Shown: positions 15,676-23,882, numbered from the stretch's first letter. The stretch: 26,186 nt of DNA from an uncultured Bacilli bacterium (GCA_944342125.1 CALVMF010000004.1:1-26186); one strand, 5' to 3'. Numbers and translations are program-made. The notes: generated from the sequence alone by a model not told the origin.

Positions 15676-16959
15676 ATGGACGCTAATAGAATATTTGATA
15701 CAAGTTTTAATGTTATAAAAAGCATTATTAAGGATAAAATTTCATTTAATTCTGCTATAAAAAATCAAATTAAAAATATCCGTAAGGATGAGCTTAATTT
15801 AATTAGCAATTTAAGTGGATTATTTTTAAGAAATTATTTTTCTATTAGATACGTTACTGAAGCCTCTTTTAACAGTAATCAGCTTGAAGTAGTTATATAT
15901 TCAGGCCTTGTATTCGTAAATATTTACTTTAAAAAAGGAGTCGATGAAAAAGCAGCTATTACTTATTTAGCTAACAAATTGGAACTTTTCCAAATCAAAT
16001 ACGATGAGGAGACGAAAGCCAAGTTTAAGAAGTTCCTTGAAAATAAGAAGGATTCCTTGAAAGAATATTTAGATACAAAATTTAAAGGTAAGTCTTTTAG
16101 AAAATATCTCTCTGCACTTACCAATTTACCAGAACGGATTATCAAAATGATCCAAAATCAGTATGACAGAAAGATCGGTTTTGATACTATTCATTCTATA
16201 TTTAGAATGCCTTCACAATACGCTATTGGGAACATTCTTTTAGCGGATAATTTAACCGATCAAATGAAGTCAAACTTTCATATAATAGAGCCTAATTTTT
16301 ATGAATATGATCAAAAAACATCGATTAGAAAAGAAGAAGCTATTAGAACTGGTTTACTTTTACCAATTCAAAAAGCTGAATATAATCTTGTTAAATCATT
16401 GCCTAATTTATTAGGCTCTAATATTACTTTTTATTTCGAAGAAAAGAGCTCTATTTATTATGCTTTAATCAATAAATATCTTAACGAAGGCAATAAATTA
16501 TCTCTTGCCTGCAATAAACCTTCTTTAAATCAAGATTTGTATTCAAAAATCAAACCTTTGGGAATTAATAAACTTGATATTTACGAGTCTACTCATTCCG
16601 AATTGATTGCTCATTTATCAGAAAAACAGGATTTATTCATTTTGTTACCTGAAAACAGTAATTTTGAGCAGTTAAGAAGAGTTCCTGAATATGGAATTTT
16701 GTTTGATACTTCAAAACTTGATTCAATAATTGAAAATGAGTTTACAAAACTTTCGGATTCTACACAATATATCGCGGATGATGGCTTATTAGTATATGTT
16801 GTTCCAACTTTAAATATCAAAGAAACAATGATAATTACTAATAAATTTTTGAATGCTCATAAAGAGTTTACCAAAGTGAAGGAAGAAACATTCTTCCCAT
16901 TTGAAAAAGATAATTCAATTTTATACTATGCAATCTTTCAAAAGAAGGTAAGCAAATAG
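15676..16959 (+). CDS. Degenerate RsmB homologue (probable pseudoenzyme)
   Basis: 427 residues, near the length of RsmB (16S rRNA m5C967 methyltransferase), directly upstream of rlmN where Bacillota carry rsmB. An N-terminal NusB-like helical domain (1-135) precedes a segment resembling RsmB (NLPERIIKMIQNQYDRKIGF, 150-169) and a C-terminal part alignable by LRRVPE (333-338) and LLVYVVPT (371-378). The catalytic features are gone. SAM motif I (usually LDLCAAPGGKT) reads LSLACNKPSLN from 285; the motif IV cysteine (DAPCSG) falls on N327; the motif VI catalytic cysteine (YSTCT) is P377. The frame is intact and long, so it is expressed protein and not a decaying pseudogene. It may bind rRNA without methylating it. 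Recognition is by position and partial motif match. Confidence 0.72.
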   Translation: MDANRIFDTSFNVIKSIIKDKISFNSAIKNQIKNIRKDELNLISNLSGLFLRNYFSIRYVTEASFNSNQLEVVIYSGLVFVNIYFKKGVDEKAAITYLANKLELFQIKYDEETKAKFKKFLENKKDSLKEYLDTKFKGKSFRKYLSALTNLPERIIKMIQNQYDRKIGFDTIHSIFRMPSQYAIGNILLADNLTDQMKSNFHIIEPNFYEYDQKTSIRKEEAIRTGLLLPIQKAEYNLVKSLPNLLGSNITFYFEEKSSIYYALINKYLNEGNKLSLACNKPSLNQDLYSKIKPLGINKLDIYESTHSELIAHLSEKQDLFILLPENSNFEQLRRVPEYGILFDTSKLDSIIENEFTKLSDSTQYIADDGLLVYVVPTLNIKETMIITNKFLNAHKEFTKVKEETFFPFEKDNSILYYAIFQKKVSK

Positions 16960-18003
16960 ATGTATAACATTTACGATTACAGCTTACCAAAACTCGAAGA
17001 GTTGGTTGTTTCATTAGGCGAAAAAAAGTTCCGTGCGGAGCAACTTTTTAAGTGGGTTTATAAAAGAGGAGTGAAAGATTTTGATTTGATGAGCGATATA
17101 TCAAAATCTTTTCGAGAAACCTTAAAAACCTCTTTTTGCTTAATTAAACCAACAATTTACCAAAAACAGGTCAGCAGCGATGGGACTGTTAAATTGCTTT
17201 TAGAGTTAGAAGATGGCGATAAAGTTGAAACAGTCTTGATGAGATATAATTATGGCAATGTAGCTTGTGTATCAAGTGAAGTTGGCTGTAATATGGGTTG
17301 CGCTTTTTGTGCTAGCGGTCTTTTAAAGAAAAAACGCGAATTAAAAGTGAGCGAAATATTAGGTCAAGTTTTAGTTTTAAATGATTTATTAACTAGTGAA
17401 GGAAAGGGCGAAAGAATTACGCATGTCGTTGTTATGGGGACGGGAGAACCTTTTGATAACTACGACAATGTTATGGATTTTATTAGGATTTTGAATCATC
17501 CTCATGGATTAGAAATTGGAGCAAGACACATTACAGTATCGACTTGTGGCATAGTTCCTAAAATTTATGATTATGCTCGTGAAGGTTTACAGATAAATTT
17601 AGCAATATCTCTTCACGCACCAAATGATGAAATTAGACACAAAATAATGCCGATTAGCAGGGTTTATCCTTTAAATGACCTAATGGAAGCAGTAAAATAT
17701 TATGAGAAAACTGCTGGCAGAAGAGTAACTTTTGAATATATTCTTTTAAAGGGAATAAATGATTCAAAAAAAGATGCTGAAGATTTAGCTAAACTTATTA
17801 AAGGAACGCTTGCTTATGTTAATCTAATTCCTTATAACGAAGTTAATGAAATGAAGTATCGTCGAAGCGAATCAAGTTCAGTTAAGGAATTTATGGATAC
17901 ATTGATGAAAAAAGGTGTCAATGCTACCATAAGAAAAGAATTTGGAAGCGATATTGATGCCGCATGTGGTCAGTTAAGAGCGAAAGATGAAGGTCAGCTA
18001 TAA
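16960..18003 (+). CDS. rlmN: Dual-specificity 23S rRNA/tRNA adenine-C2 methyltransferase
   Basis: 347 residues, standard RlmN. The radical-SAM cluster motif CNMGCAFCAS supplies the three cysteines for 4Fe-4S. It is followed by MGTGEPFDNYDNV (SAM/cluster region), STCGIVPKI, HAPNDEIRHKIMPI and the C-terminal catalytic cysteine in DIDAACGQL. The second conserved cysteine (the methyl carrier of the pair) is in place. The enzyme methylates C2 of A2503 in 23S rRNA and A37 in tRNAs. The ATG abuts the stop of the RsmB-like gene and the 3' end overlaps the phosphatase gene by 17 bases, so the operon is tightly coupled. Confidence 0.97.
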   Translation: MYNIYDYSLPKLEELVVSLGEKKFRAEQLFKWVYKRGVKDFDLMSDISKSFRETLKTSFCLIKPTIYQKQVSSDGTVKLLLELEDGDKVETVLMRYNYGNVACVSSEVGCNMGCAFCASGLLKKKRELKVSEILGQVLVLNDLLTSEGKGERITHVVVMGTGEPFDNYDNVMDFIRILNHPHGLEIGARHITVSTCGIVPKIYDYAREGLQINLAISLHAPNDEIRHKIMPISRVYPLNDLMEAVKYYEKTAGRRVTFEYILLKGINDSKKDAEDLAKLIKGTLAYVNLIPYNEVNEMKYRRSESSSVKEFMDTLMKKGVNATIRKEFGSDIDAACGQLRAKDEGQL

Positions 18004-18739
18004 GGGTAATTATTGTTATAGAACTGATATAGGAAAAATCAGATCGACAAATGAAGATGAAACTAAAGTTGTCACAAATGCAGATGGCAATATTCTTTTA
18101 ATTGTCGCTGATGGAATGGGCGGACATAATAAAGGCGACTATGCTTCTTTTGAAACGGTTAGGATAATCACTGAAGCCTTTAAAGATAAAAAAGGATTTT
18201 TATCGACTTATACCGCTTGTAAATGGCTAAAAAACATTGCTAAGGTAGCTAATTCAACAATTTATAATCTACAAGACCAAGACGTTACTTATAAAGGCAT
18301 GGGTACAACTTTATCCATCGCTTTAATAATCAAAGATAAATTAATTATTTTAAACTGCGGTGATTCAAGAATTTATTTAAAACGTGACAATGCATTAGAA
18401 CAACTTAGCGAAGATCAAACTTACGTTAACTTTTTAGTTAAATCTGGTCAAATTACAAAAGAAGAAGCTTTAATTCATCCTGAAAGACATGTTTTAACTA
18501 ATGCTGTTGGGATTTTCCCTTCTTTAAGCGTCGATGTTCAAGTCTTAACATATACTGGCGAAACAGTCTTTTTATGCACTGATGGTTTATATAACAACGT
18601 AAGAGAAAAAGATATTTTGAATGTGCTTGATTTAAGACTTCCAACAAACGAAAAAGTACAATCACTAATATCTTTAGCAAACTTTAATGGAGGGAGCGAT
18701 AACATTTCCATAGCGATGTGGGAGACAATTGATGATTAG
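17987..18739 (+). CDS. prpC: PP2C-type Ser/Thr protein phosphatase
   Basis: 250 residues, typical of bacterial PrpC/Stp. Metal and catalytic motifs are complete: STNEDE near the N-terminus, VADGMGGHNKGDYAS, KGMGTTLS, LNCGDSRIYL, LCTDGLYNNV and GGSDNISIA. It removes phosphate from Ser/Thr targets of the partner kinase encoded next, and sits in the cytoplasm. Its start overlaps rlmN and its end overlaps the kinase gene by 8 bases (18732-18739), so phosphatase and kinase are made from one coupled message, the usual arrangement in Bacillota. Confidence 0.95.
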   Translation: MKVSYKGNYCYRTDIGKIRSTNEDETKVVTNADGNILLIVADGMGGHNKGDYASFETVRIITEAFKDKKGFLSTYTACKWLKNIAKVANSTIYNLQDQDVTYKGMGTTLSIALIIKDKLIILNCGDSRIYLKRDNALEQLSEDQTYVNFLVKSGQITKEEALIHPERHVLTNAVGIFPSLSVDVQVLTYTGETVFLCTDGLYNNVREKDILNVLDLRLPTNEKVQSLISLANFNGGSDNISIAMWETIDD

Positions 18740-19619
18740 AGCAAATGATGTTATCGGATACAGGTATAAAGTTATTGCTGAATTAGGAAGTGGCGGGATG
18801 TCTGATGTTTATGAAGCCCGCGACGTTATTTTTAAAAGAGAAGTTGCAATAAAGGTCATCAAATACGAATACGCTAAAAAAATCGAAAATTTGATTCGTT
18901 TTCAAAATGAAGCTCGATTTTCAGCTGCTTTTAATCATCCAAATATTGTGAAAATATATGATTATGGTGAATATAACAACTTACCATATATCGTAAATGA
19001 ATTTGTAAAAGGACAAACTTTAAGAGAAATTTTAGATTATAAGCGCTGTTTTTCTTTGAATGAAAGCTGCTCTATAATGCTTCAACTTTGTGATGCAGTT
19101 ATTGCCGTTCACTCGAAAAATATCGTTCACCGCGACATTAAACCACAAAATATTTACTATGCAAGCGATGGTCAGATTAAGCTTGGAGATTTTGGTATTT
19201 CGGTTTTAATAGGAAGCGATTTAAATGTTAATGAAAATAAAAAAGTAATGGGAACAGCTCAATATCTTGCAACCGAACTTGTTTTGGGTGAAAAACCAAG
19301 TTTTCAAAGCGACATTTATGCAATGGGCATAACTTTTTTCGAGCTTCTATCGGGAAGAGTTCCTTTTGATGGTAAAGATCCTCATGAAGTAGCGATTATG
19401 CAAGTTGAAAAAGAAGTGCCTTCACCTTTAACTATCAATCCAGATTTACCTAAAGAAGTTGAATATATAATTTTTAAAGCTGTTAATAAGGATTTGAATG
19501 AAAGATATCACACAGTCAGCGAAATGAGAAAAGACATATTATCTTTATATAAAAATAAAAAAATAATGAAGAAAAAGTATTTTTTCTTCTCTCTTTTTGG
19601 AATAGGTAGAAATTCATGA
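18732..19619 (+). CDS. prkC: PrkC-like Ser/Thr kinase lacking TM and PASTA parts
   Basis: 295 residues from ATG 18732, chosen over the TTG at 18729 because GGGAG lies 7 nt before this ATG and the family begins with this kind of short leader. A complete Hanks-type kinase is visible: glycine loop GSGGMSDVYEARD, VAIKVIK lysine, HRDIKPQN catalytic loop, DFG and the following GTAQYLATE (usual GT-YLSPE), then DIYAMGITFFELLSGRVPF. Most PrkC proteins continue into a transmembrane helix and extracellular PASTA repeats that sense muropeptides; this one stops at KKKYFFFSLFGIGRNS, with TGA overlapping the rpe ATG. It is therefore predicted cytoplasmic or only peripherally anchored. The rsgA gene normally next is absent. 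Confidence 0.9.
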   Translation: MIRANDVIGYRYKVIAELGSGGMSDVYEARDVIFKREVAIKVIKYEYAKKIENLIRFQNEARFSAAFNHPNIVKIYDYGEYNNLPYIVNEFVKGQTLREILDYKRCFSLNESCSIMLQLCDAVIAVHSKNIVHRDIKPQNIYYASDGQIKLGDFGISVLIGSDLNVNENKKVMGTAQYLATELVLGEKPSFQSDIYAMGITFFELLSGRVPFDGKDPHEVAIMQVEKEVPSPLTINPDLPKEVEYIIFKAVNKDLNERYHTVSEMRKDILSLYKNKKIMKKKYFFFSLFGIGRNS

Positions 19620-20275
19620 AAAATCCACTCGTAAGCATATCGATTTTAAATGCTAATTTTTTAAATTTAGAGCAAGAAATTAAAAAAGCTCAAAATATTG
19701 GCATTAAATGGCTTCATTTTGATGTGATGGATGGTCATTTTGTACCAAACATTTCTTTTGGTGCGCCAATTTTAAGTTCAATTAGCCAAAAATTTAAACT
19801 CTTTAACGATGTTCACTTGATGATTTCTGATCCAGCAAAATATTATATGGATTTTGTTAAAGCAGGCGCCGATTCGATAACTTTTCATCTGGAAAGTTTA
19901 AAAAGCGAAGACGAAGTAGTTAATCTCGTCAATCTTATTAAAAAAGAAAATGTGAAAGTTGGTATTTCGATTAAGCCAAATACTGATGTAAAACAGCTTT
20001 TACCATTTCTTAATTTAATTGATTTAGTTTTGGTCATGTCTGTTGAACCAGGATTTGGCGGACAAAAATTCATGGACAATGCTTTAGATAAAATCGAATT
20101 TTTATCTAAATATAAAGATGAAAATAGTTTACAATATTTAATAGAAGTGGATGGTGGGATCAATAATATTACCTATAAAAAGTGTGCATCAAAAGGTGTT
20201 GATGTCTGCGTTATAGGAAGCTATCTTTTTAAATCAGAAGATATGAAAAAAAGTTATGAGTTATTGATGGAGTAG
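19616..20275 (+). CDS. rpe: Ribulose-phosphate 3-epimerase
   Basis: 219 residues, standard TIM-barrel Rpe. Recognisable motifs are SISILNANF at the N-terminus, HFDVMDGHFVPN (metal and catalytic Asp), NDVHLMI, SVEPGFGGQKF (phosphate-side loop) and VDGGINN. It interconverts ribulose-5-phosphate and xylulose-5-phosphate in the non-oxidative pentose phosphate pathway. It overlaps the kinase gene by 4 bases (ATGA) and stops 2 bases before the next gene, matching the conserved prkC-(rsgA)-rpe order. Confidence 0.96.
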   Translation: MKNPLVSISILNANFLNLEQEIKKAQNIGIKWLHFDVMDGHFVPNISFGAPILSSISQKFKLFNDVHLMISDPAKYYMDFVKAGADSITFHLESLKSEDEVVNLVNLIKKENVKVGISIKPNTDVKQLLPFLNLIDLVLVMSVEPGFGGQKFMDNALDKIEFLSKYKDENSLQYLIEVDGGINNITYKKCASKGVDVCVIGSYLFKSEDMKKSYELLME

Positions 20276-20277
20276 TT

Positions 20278-20964
20278 ATGAATTTACGGCAAATTACTTA
20301 TTTAGTTGCAATTGCTTTTTCGTTAATTTTATTTATTACGATATTTGTAATGGAAATGAAAGCTTTCGGGAGAACTGGTTCTAAAAAGTATAGTTTTTTA
20401 AGATATTTTCCTTTTGAACTTAATAGATATAGACGAGATTCAAATTGGAGTTATTGCTATCCGATAGGTGTGATAGCCGCAAGTTTAGCCTTATCTTTAG
20501 CTTCTTTTAGCTTTGCTTTAGCTGTTCAAGGTAATGGTGGAGCAATCATTATTGCTTATATTATTGCAGCTATTTCAACCATTACAGCGATAGTTTTTAA
20601 TATTGTTACTTTTGTGAAATTATCAAATTATTTAATGCATTTAATTTTTGCAGTGGTTTTTCTTTGTTTAAATCTATTAAATTTAGTGCTTCAACTCTTC
20701 TTTTTCACGAATCCAAATTATAGTTTTGTCAGTTTACCAAACCAAGCAAGTCAAATAACTATTTTCGTTTTTGTCTTTCTACTTTTAATTTTAGAAGCAG
20801 TGTTAATGTTTAATCCTGCATATAAAAGATGGAATAAGATGGTAAAAGTTGATGCTGAAACCTTTAATAGACCACGCTTTAATTATCTTGCTATGCTTGA
20901 GTGGGGGAATTTCTTAATTTATATTTTAAGTTTTGTACCAATCGGTATTTTAATGTTTTTCTAA
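20278..20964 (+). CDS. Six-TM membrane protein, unknown
   Basis: 228 residues, not recognised. Six hydrophobic segments are visible, around 5-25, 63-86, 89-112, 116-139, 152-173 and 206-227, with a positively charged loop near 30-56 (RTGSKKYSFLRYFPFELNRY) and another at 180-200. It sits directly after rpe, where many Bacillota carry thiN, but shows no resemblance to thiamine pyrophosphokinase, which is soluble. It is the last gene of the operon before a strong bidirectional terminator. The start ATG has a modest GGAG ribosome site in the end of rpe. Confidence 0.72.
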   Translation: MNLRQITYLVAIAFSLILFITIFVMEMKAFGRTGSKKYSFLRYFPFELNRYRRDSNWSYCYPIGVIAASLALSLASFSFALAVQGNGGAIIIAYIIAAISTITAIVFNIVTFVKLSNYLMHLIFAVVFLCLNLLNLVLQLFFFTNPNYSFVSLPNQASQITIFVFVFLLLILEAVLMFNPAYKRWNKMVKVDAETFNRPRFNYLAMLEWGNFLIYILSFVPIGILMFF

Positions 20965-20988
20965 ACAGGTAATAAAATTATTGCATAA

Positions 20989-21022
20989 AAAAACTCCTCG
21001 CAACTTAGTTAGAGGAGTTTTT
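20989..21022. terminator. Bidirectional terminator between operon and rpmB
   Basis: AAAAACTCCTC (20989-20999) and GAGGAGTTTTT (21012-21022) form an 11-bp stem with a 12-nt loop; the A and T flanks give each strand a T-tract. It ends the plus-strand seven-gene operon and the minus-strand rpmB transcript. Confidence 0.85.
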
Positions 21023-21023
21023 A

Positions 21024-21218
21024 TTAATTTTCCTTAAGTGATTTGTTAAGAGTACGATAAGCTCTAGCGCTCATTCTGACCTTACAAACTTGGCCGTCAA
21101 TTTCGACTCTGTATGTATGAAGATTAACATTCCATCTTCTTCTGGTGGCTCTTAAACTGTGTGAACGATTGTTACCACTCATAGGTCTTTTACCAGTTAT
21201 AGGACAAATTCTTGACAT
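21024..21218 (-). CDS. rpmB: 50S ribosomal protein bL28
   Basis: 64 residues starting at ATG 21218: MSRICPITGKRP, then SGNNRSHSLRATRRRWNVNL, the hallmark of L28. An in-frame ATG at 21236 would add six residues, but the sequence between is itself the Shine-Dalgarno site (GAGGAGG, 7 nt before the later ATG), so the shorter start is right. It retains only one of the cysteines of the zinc-binding form. It has an extended -10 promoter and shares a terminator with the convergent operon. The position next to the rlmN-prpC-prkC-rpe region is conserved in Bacillota, where rpmB is also read on the opposite strand. Confidence 0.95.
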   Translation of the reverse strand: MSRICPITGKRPMSGNNRSHSLRATRRRWNVNLHTYRVEIDGQVCKVRMSARAYRTLNKSLKEN

Positions 21219-21248
21219 CTCGTAACCTCCTCTCAAATCAGCCTTAGA

Positions 21249-21278
21249 ATAATAGCATAAAGGCTAAAGTCTTGTAAA
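21249..21278 (-). promoter_or_regulatory. Promoter of rpmB
   Basis: On the minus strand: -35 TTTACA (21278-21273), 18-nt spacer, TGC-TATTAT extended -10 (hexamer 21254-21249). The leader is about 25 nt and carries a GGAGG ribosome site. Confidence 0.65.
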
Positions 21279-21331
21279 GAAAATTTTATACCCGATTAAG
21301 TCTTTATGCCATAACATTTTTTGACTTAGGT

Positions 21332-21892
21332 TTATTTTTTAAACACTAAACCATCTTTAAAAGCATTTCCAACCTTTTCTTTAACCAAAAGATAGGCATT
21401 ATTTACTGGATCAAAAGAAATTGGTTCAAGTTTATCTACATCTATTTTATTGTTGGTTAATATCGCTTCATCAACTGAAATATCGATAATCTCACCTACT
21501 AAAATCTCGCTCGTAGTGTCATAACTAACAAGCTTACAAATTAAAGTGAGTGGAAATTCTTCGACTATAGGTGCATTTACGAGTTCAGATTTAGTGGCGT
21601 GAAGTCCACAAGCTTTTAATTTGTCTTTAATATCATTACCGCTAGCGATTCCTAAATAATCGCATTCTTTAACATACTTTTTAGTAGCAGGGGAAATAGT
21701 AAACGCCTTAGTTTCAAGAATATTTTTTGTTGTTTTATGCGATGCGCTAATAGCGATTGTAATTTTATTTGTATCGCTTATCCCGCCCCAAGCAGCATTC
21801 ATACAATCTGGACTACCATCTTTATCAAAAGTAGCAATCATTAAAACAGGTTGAGGGTATAAAAAAGTATGTACACCAATATTTTTTCTCAT
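21332..21892 (-). CDS. Flavin reductase-like (flavoredoxin) protein
   Basis: 186 residues of the FMN-binding split-barrel flavin-reductase family. Typical features: LYPQPVLMIATFDKDGSPDCMNAAWGG near the N-terminus (split-barrel strand and FMN contacts), ISASHKTTKNI (phosphate contact), FTISPATKKYVKECDYLGIASG, and VGEIIDISVDEAIL. It lacks an obvious NAD(P)H domain, as usual. It should bind FMN and may transfer electrons or act as a reductase; the partner is unknown. It has a strong GGAGG site and lies 13 bases after the upstream minus-strand gene, so the two form an operon. Confidence 0.88.
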   Translation of the reverse strand: MRKNIGVHTFLYPQPVLMIATFDKDGSPDCMNAAWGGISDTNKITIAISASHKTTKNILETKAFTISPATKKYVKECDYLGIASGNDIKDKLKACGLHATKSELVNAPIVEEFPLTLICKLVSYDTTSEILVGEIIDISVDEAILTNNKIDVDKLEPISFDPVNNAYLLVKEKVGNAFKDGLVFKK

Positions 21893-21905
21893 AATTTTAC
21901 CTCCA

Positions 21906-22388
21906 TTAAAGTTTTATATTGGGAAATTTAGAGTGAAATTCATCTCTACTTATTAAATTTTTTGAATTCTTTTCAATTAAAGAAAGTAATTTATTTTCTT
22001 TATCTAACATAAGATAAACGGCTTTACCTTCTTTAGTATAAAAAAGTAGGGTTGAATGTTTTTTAGTATAAAGTTCATCGATGTAAAGAATGTTTGAATA
22101 ATGATATTTACTTTCTTTTGTCCACTTATGATGTATGATTCCATCGTTAGAAACTAGATAGTAATTTTGGGTTAAAAAAATGTAGAGCAAGACAAGTGAA
22201 ACTACCAGCCAAATAACAAGACAAATTATGTCTCTTGTAATATTTGTCATGAGCATTTCTTCGCCTTGATATGCCCAGCCAAAACGAGACGAAAATAGAC
22301 CATATATAACAAGGAGTAAAACTAGCGAAAAAATTAAAAAAACTTTCAGAACTTTACTTTTTTTTGGAAACAATTTTTGAGAATTCAT
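21906..22388 (-). CDS. Two-TM protein with possible PH-like tail
   Basis: 160 residues, not recognised with certainty. Two hydrophobic segments (about 14-32, LKVFLIFSLVLLLVIYGLF, and 49-69, RDIICLVIWLVVSLVLLYIFL) are followed by a roughly 85-residue soluble part with strands (YYLVSNDGIIHHKWTKESKY, then ILYIDELYTKKHSTLLFYTK) resembling a bacterial PH-type domain. It precedes the flavin reductase and is divergent from jetA across 68 bases. A hexamer TTTAAT (22400-22395) sits 6 nt before its ATG with no Shine-Dalgarno site, compatible with a leaderless transcript. Confidence 0.65.
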   Translation of the reverse strand: MNSQKLFPKKSKVLKVFLIFSLVLLLVIYGLFSSRFGWAYQGEEMLMTNITRDIICLVIWLVVSLVLLYIFLTQNYYLVSNDGIIHHKWTKESKYHYSNILYIDELYTKKHSTLLFYTKEGKAVYLMLDKENKLLSLIEKNSKNLISRDEFHSKFPNIKL

Positions 22389-22431
22389 AGCAAAATTAAA
22401 ATATTTTTAGTATGAATATTATATCAAGTAA

Positions 22432-22440
22432 TGATATAAT
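22432..22440 (+). promoter_or_regulatory. Extended -10 promoter of the jet operon
   Basis: TGA followed by a perfect TATAAT (22435-22440) lies 16 nt before ATG 22457. No -35 match and no Shine-Dalgarno site are seen; the leader would be about 9-10 nt. A weaker TAGATT (22445-22450) sits at the 6-nt leaderless distance and could be the functional element instead. Confidence 0.5.
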
Positions 22441-22456
22441 TTAATAGATTTTAAAA

Positions 22457-23878
22457 ATGAACTTATTTGATATTATTCCACAAAACTATTTTGGGCTATT
22501 TGGGGGGAAGAATAGATATATCTATATTGAGTCTCTTCTCATCCTTTTTTCTATGATGGAAAACGACGAAAACATCATTTTGAAAAACGATTTTATTAAG
22601 ACCTTAAAAGAGAAAGCAGAAGACCTTGATAAGTTCACTTATGAAGATGAAGAGTATGAACCTGAAGACAACAATGATACTCTTTTAATGAACACTGTTT
22701 CTAGTAAAGCGAGTTTTATTTGCCGTCGATTAGAAGAAACTGGCTGGATTGATGTTGCAATGAATCCGGATACATTTGAAGAAACTATTGTTTTACCTCA
22801 ATATTCGATTATTCTTTTAAAAGCTTTTAAGGATATTATTTCAGATGAAGAATCTCCATATCTTTCTTTAGTTCACTCGACCTATAGTGAGTTAAAGTTA
22901 GAAGATGAAGAGCAAGATGAATTAATGTATGCAACCCTTTTAAGAGCTTATGAAAATACAAAAAAACTTAAAGTTGAGTTGCTTACTTTAACTAACTCAA
23001 TTAGAATTTTCCAAAATAAACTTTCGAAATTATTCGATACAAATCGTGTTTTACATGATTATTTTGACGTTTATAAACGTAAAATCAGCGATAGATATTA
23101 TCACCCTTTAAAAACTTTTGATAGTGTCGCTAGATTTAAAAGACCAATCATTAAGATTCTTGATAAATGGTTAAATGATAAAGAAATTCGTACAAAATTA
23201 ATTGTTCAAGCTTCATTATCAGCTGCCATAAATGATAAAGGCGAAGTTGAAAAAGACGTTATCGAAAAAATTAACTACATTACCGATTCTTACGAAAAAC
23301 TTAACACTTTAATCAGCTCAATCGATAAAGAAAACAACTCTTACACAAGAAGTAGTACCAATAAAATTTTATATCTTAACAATAACGATAGAACCATTAA
23401 GGGACATCTTGAAAATATTTTAAAAACTTATGCTCAAAATATTAACGATATGCGAACTCTTTCAAAAATTCTTTCCAAGATGCAAGATGCAACCTATTTT
23501 TATGAGCAAGGCTACATCGACCCTAATTCTTTAACTTTACCAATTTTAAGAAGATTTAAATTTGAAGGAACACCAATGGAACTTGTCACTTTTGATGAAG
23601 CCACTGGTTTTATGATGGATTCTTTCTTAGAAGAAACCAAAGCGATATTTACTGATGAAAAAGTTTATGGCTTTATGGAACAAGCTTTTGGCGACAAAGA
23701 TAGAATTCACATTAGCGAAATACCTTTAGTTAATTTCGATGCTTTTATTTGCTTGATTTTAGCCGTTATTAAAAAAGATGATGAAAATTGCTTCTATTAT
23801 GTTGAAGAAATTGACAAGGGTAAAGTTCATACCGATGGCTATGTTGTTCCTAATTTCGAATTTATAAGGAAGGATTAA
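22457..23878 (+). CDS. jetA: Wadjet system protein JetA (DUF5716-type kleisin subunit)
   Basis: 473 residues. The N-terminus (NLFDIIPQNYFGLFGGKNRYIYIESLLILFSMM) matches my memory of the JetA family, as does the overall length. The middle (about 170-370) is helical with long charged stretches, as expected for a kleisin/MukF-like subunit that bridges the SMC heads. In Wadjet (JetABCD), JetA and JetB assemble with the SMC ATPase JetC into a loop extruder that recognises circular plasmids, which JetD cleaves. The gene order jetA-jetB-jetC supports the call strongly. The family variant points to a type other than type I (which uses DUF3375); this is recollection and needs a profile search. Confidence 0.82.
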   Translation: MNLFDIIPQNYFGLFGGKNRYIYIESLLILFSMMENDENIILKNDFIKTLKEKAEDLDKFTYEDEEYEPEDNNDTLLMNTVSSKASFICRRLEETGWIDVAMNPDTFEETIVLPQYSIILLKAFKDIISDEESPYLSLVHSTYSELKLEDEEQDELMYATLLRAYENTKKLKVELLTLTNSIRIFQNKLSKLFDTNRVLHDYFDVYKRKISDRYYHPLKTFDSVARFKRPIIKILDKWLNDKEIRTKLIVQASLSAAINDKGEVEKDVIEKINYITDSYEKLNTLISSIDKENNSYTRSSTNKILYLNNNDRTIKGHLENILKTYAQNINDMRTLSKILSKMQDATYFYEQGYIDPNSLTLPILRRFKFEGTPMELVTFDEATGFMMDSFLEETKAIFTDEKVYGFMEQAFGDKDRIHISEIPLVNFDAFICLILAVIKKDDENCFYYVEEIDKGKVHTDGYVVPNFEFIRKD

Positions 23879-23882
23879 AACT

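Noticed and set aside
6472..19619. Genetic code 4 (TGA as tryptophan)
   Set aside because: All long genes use TGG for tryptophan, none has an in-frame TGA, and reading through the TGA stops of mscS and the kinase adds only a few residues.
19600..19660. A frameshift at the 3' end of the kinase gene that removed a TM/PASTA region
   Set aside because: The rpe gene begins in the overlap and is complete, so no room remains for a lost domain; the short kinase is the real gene.
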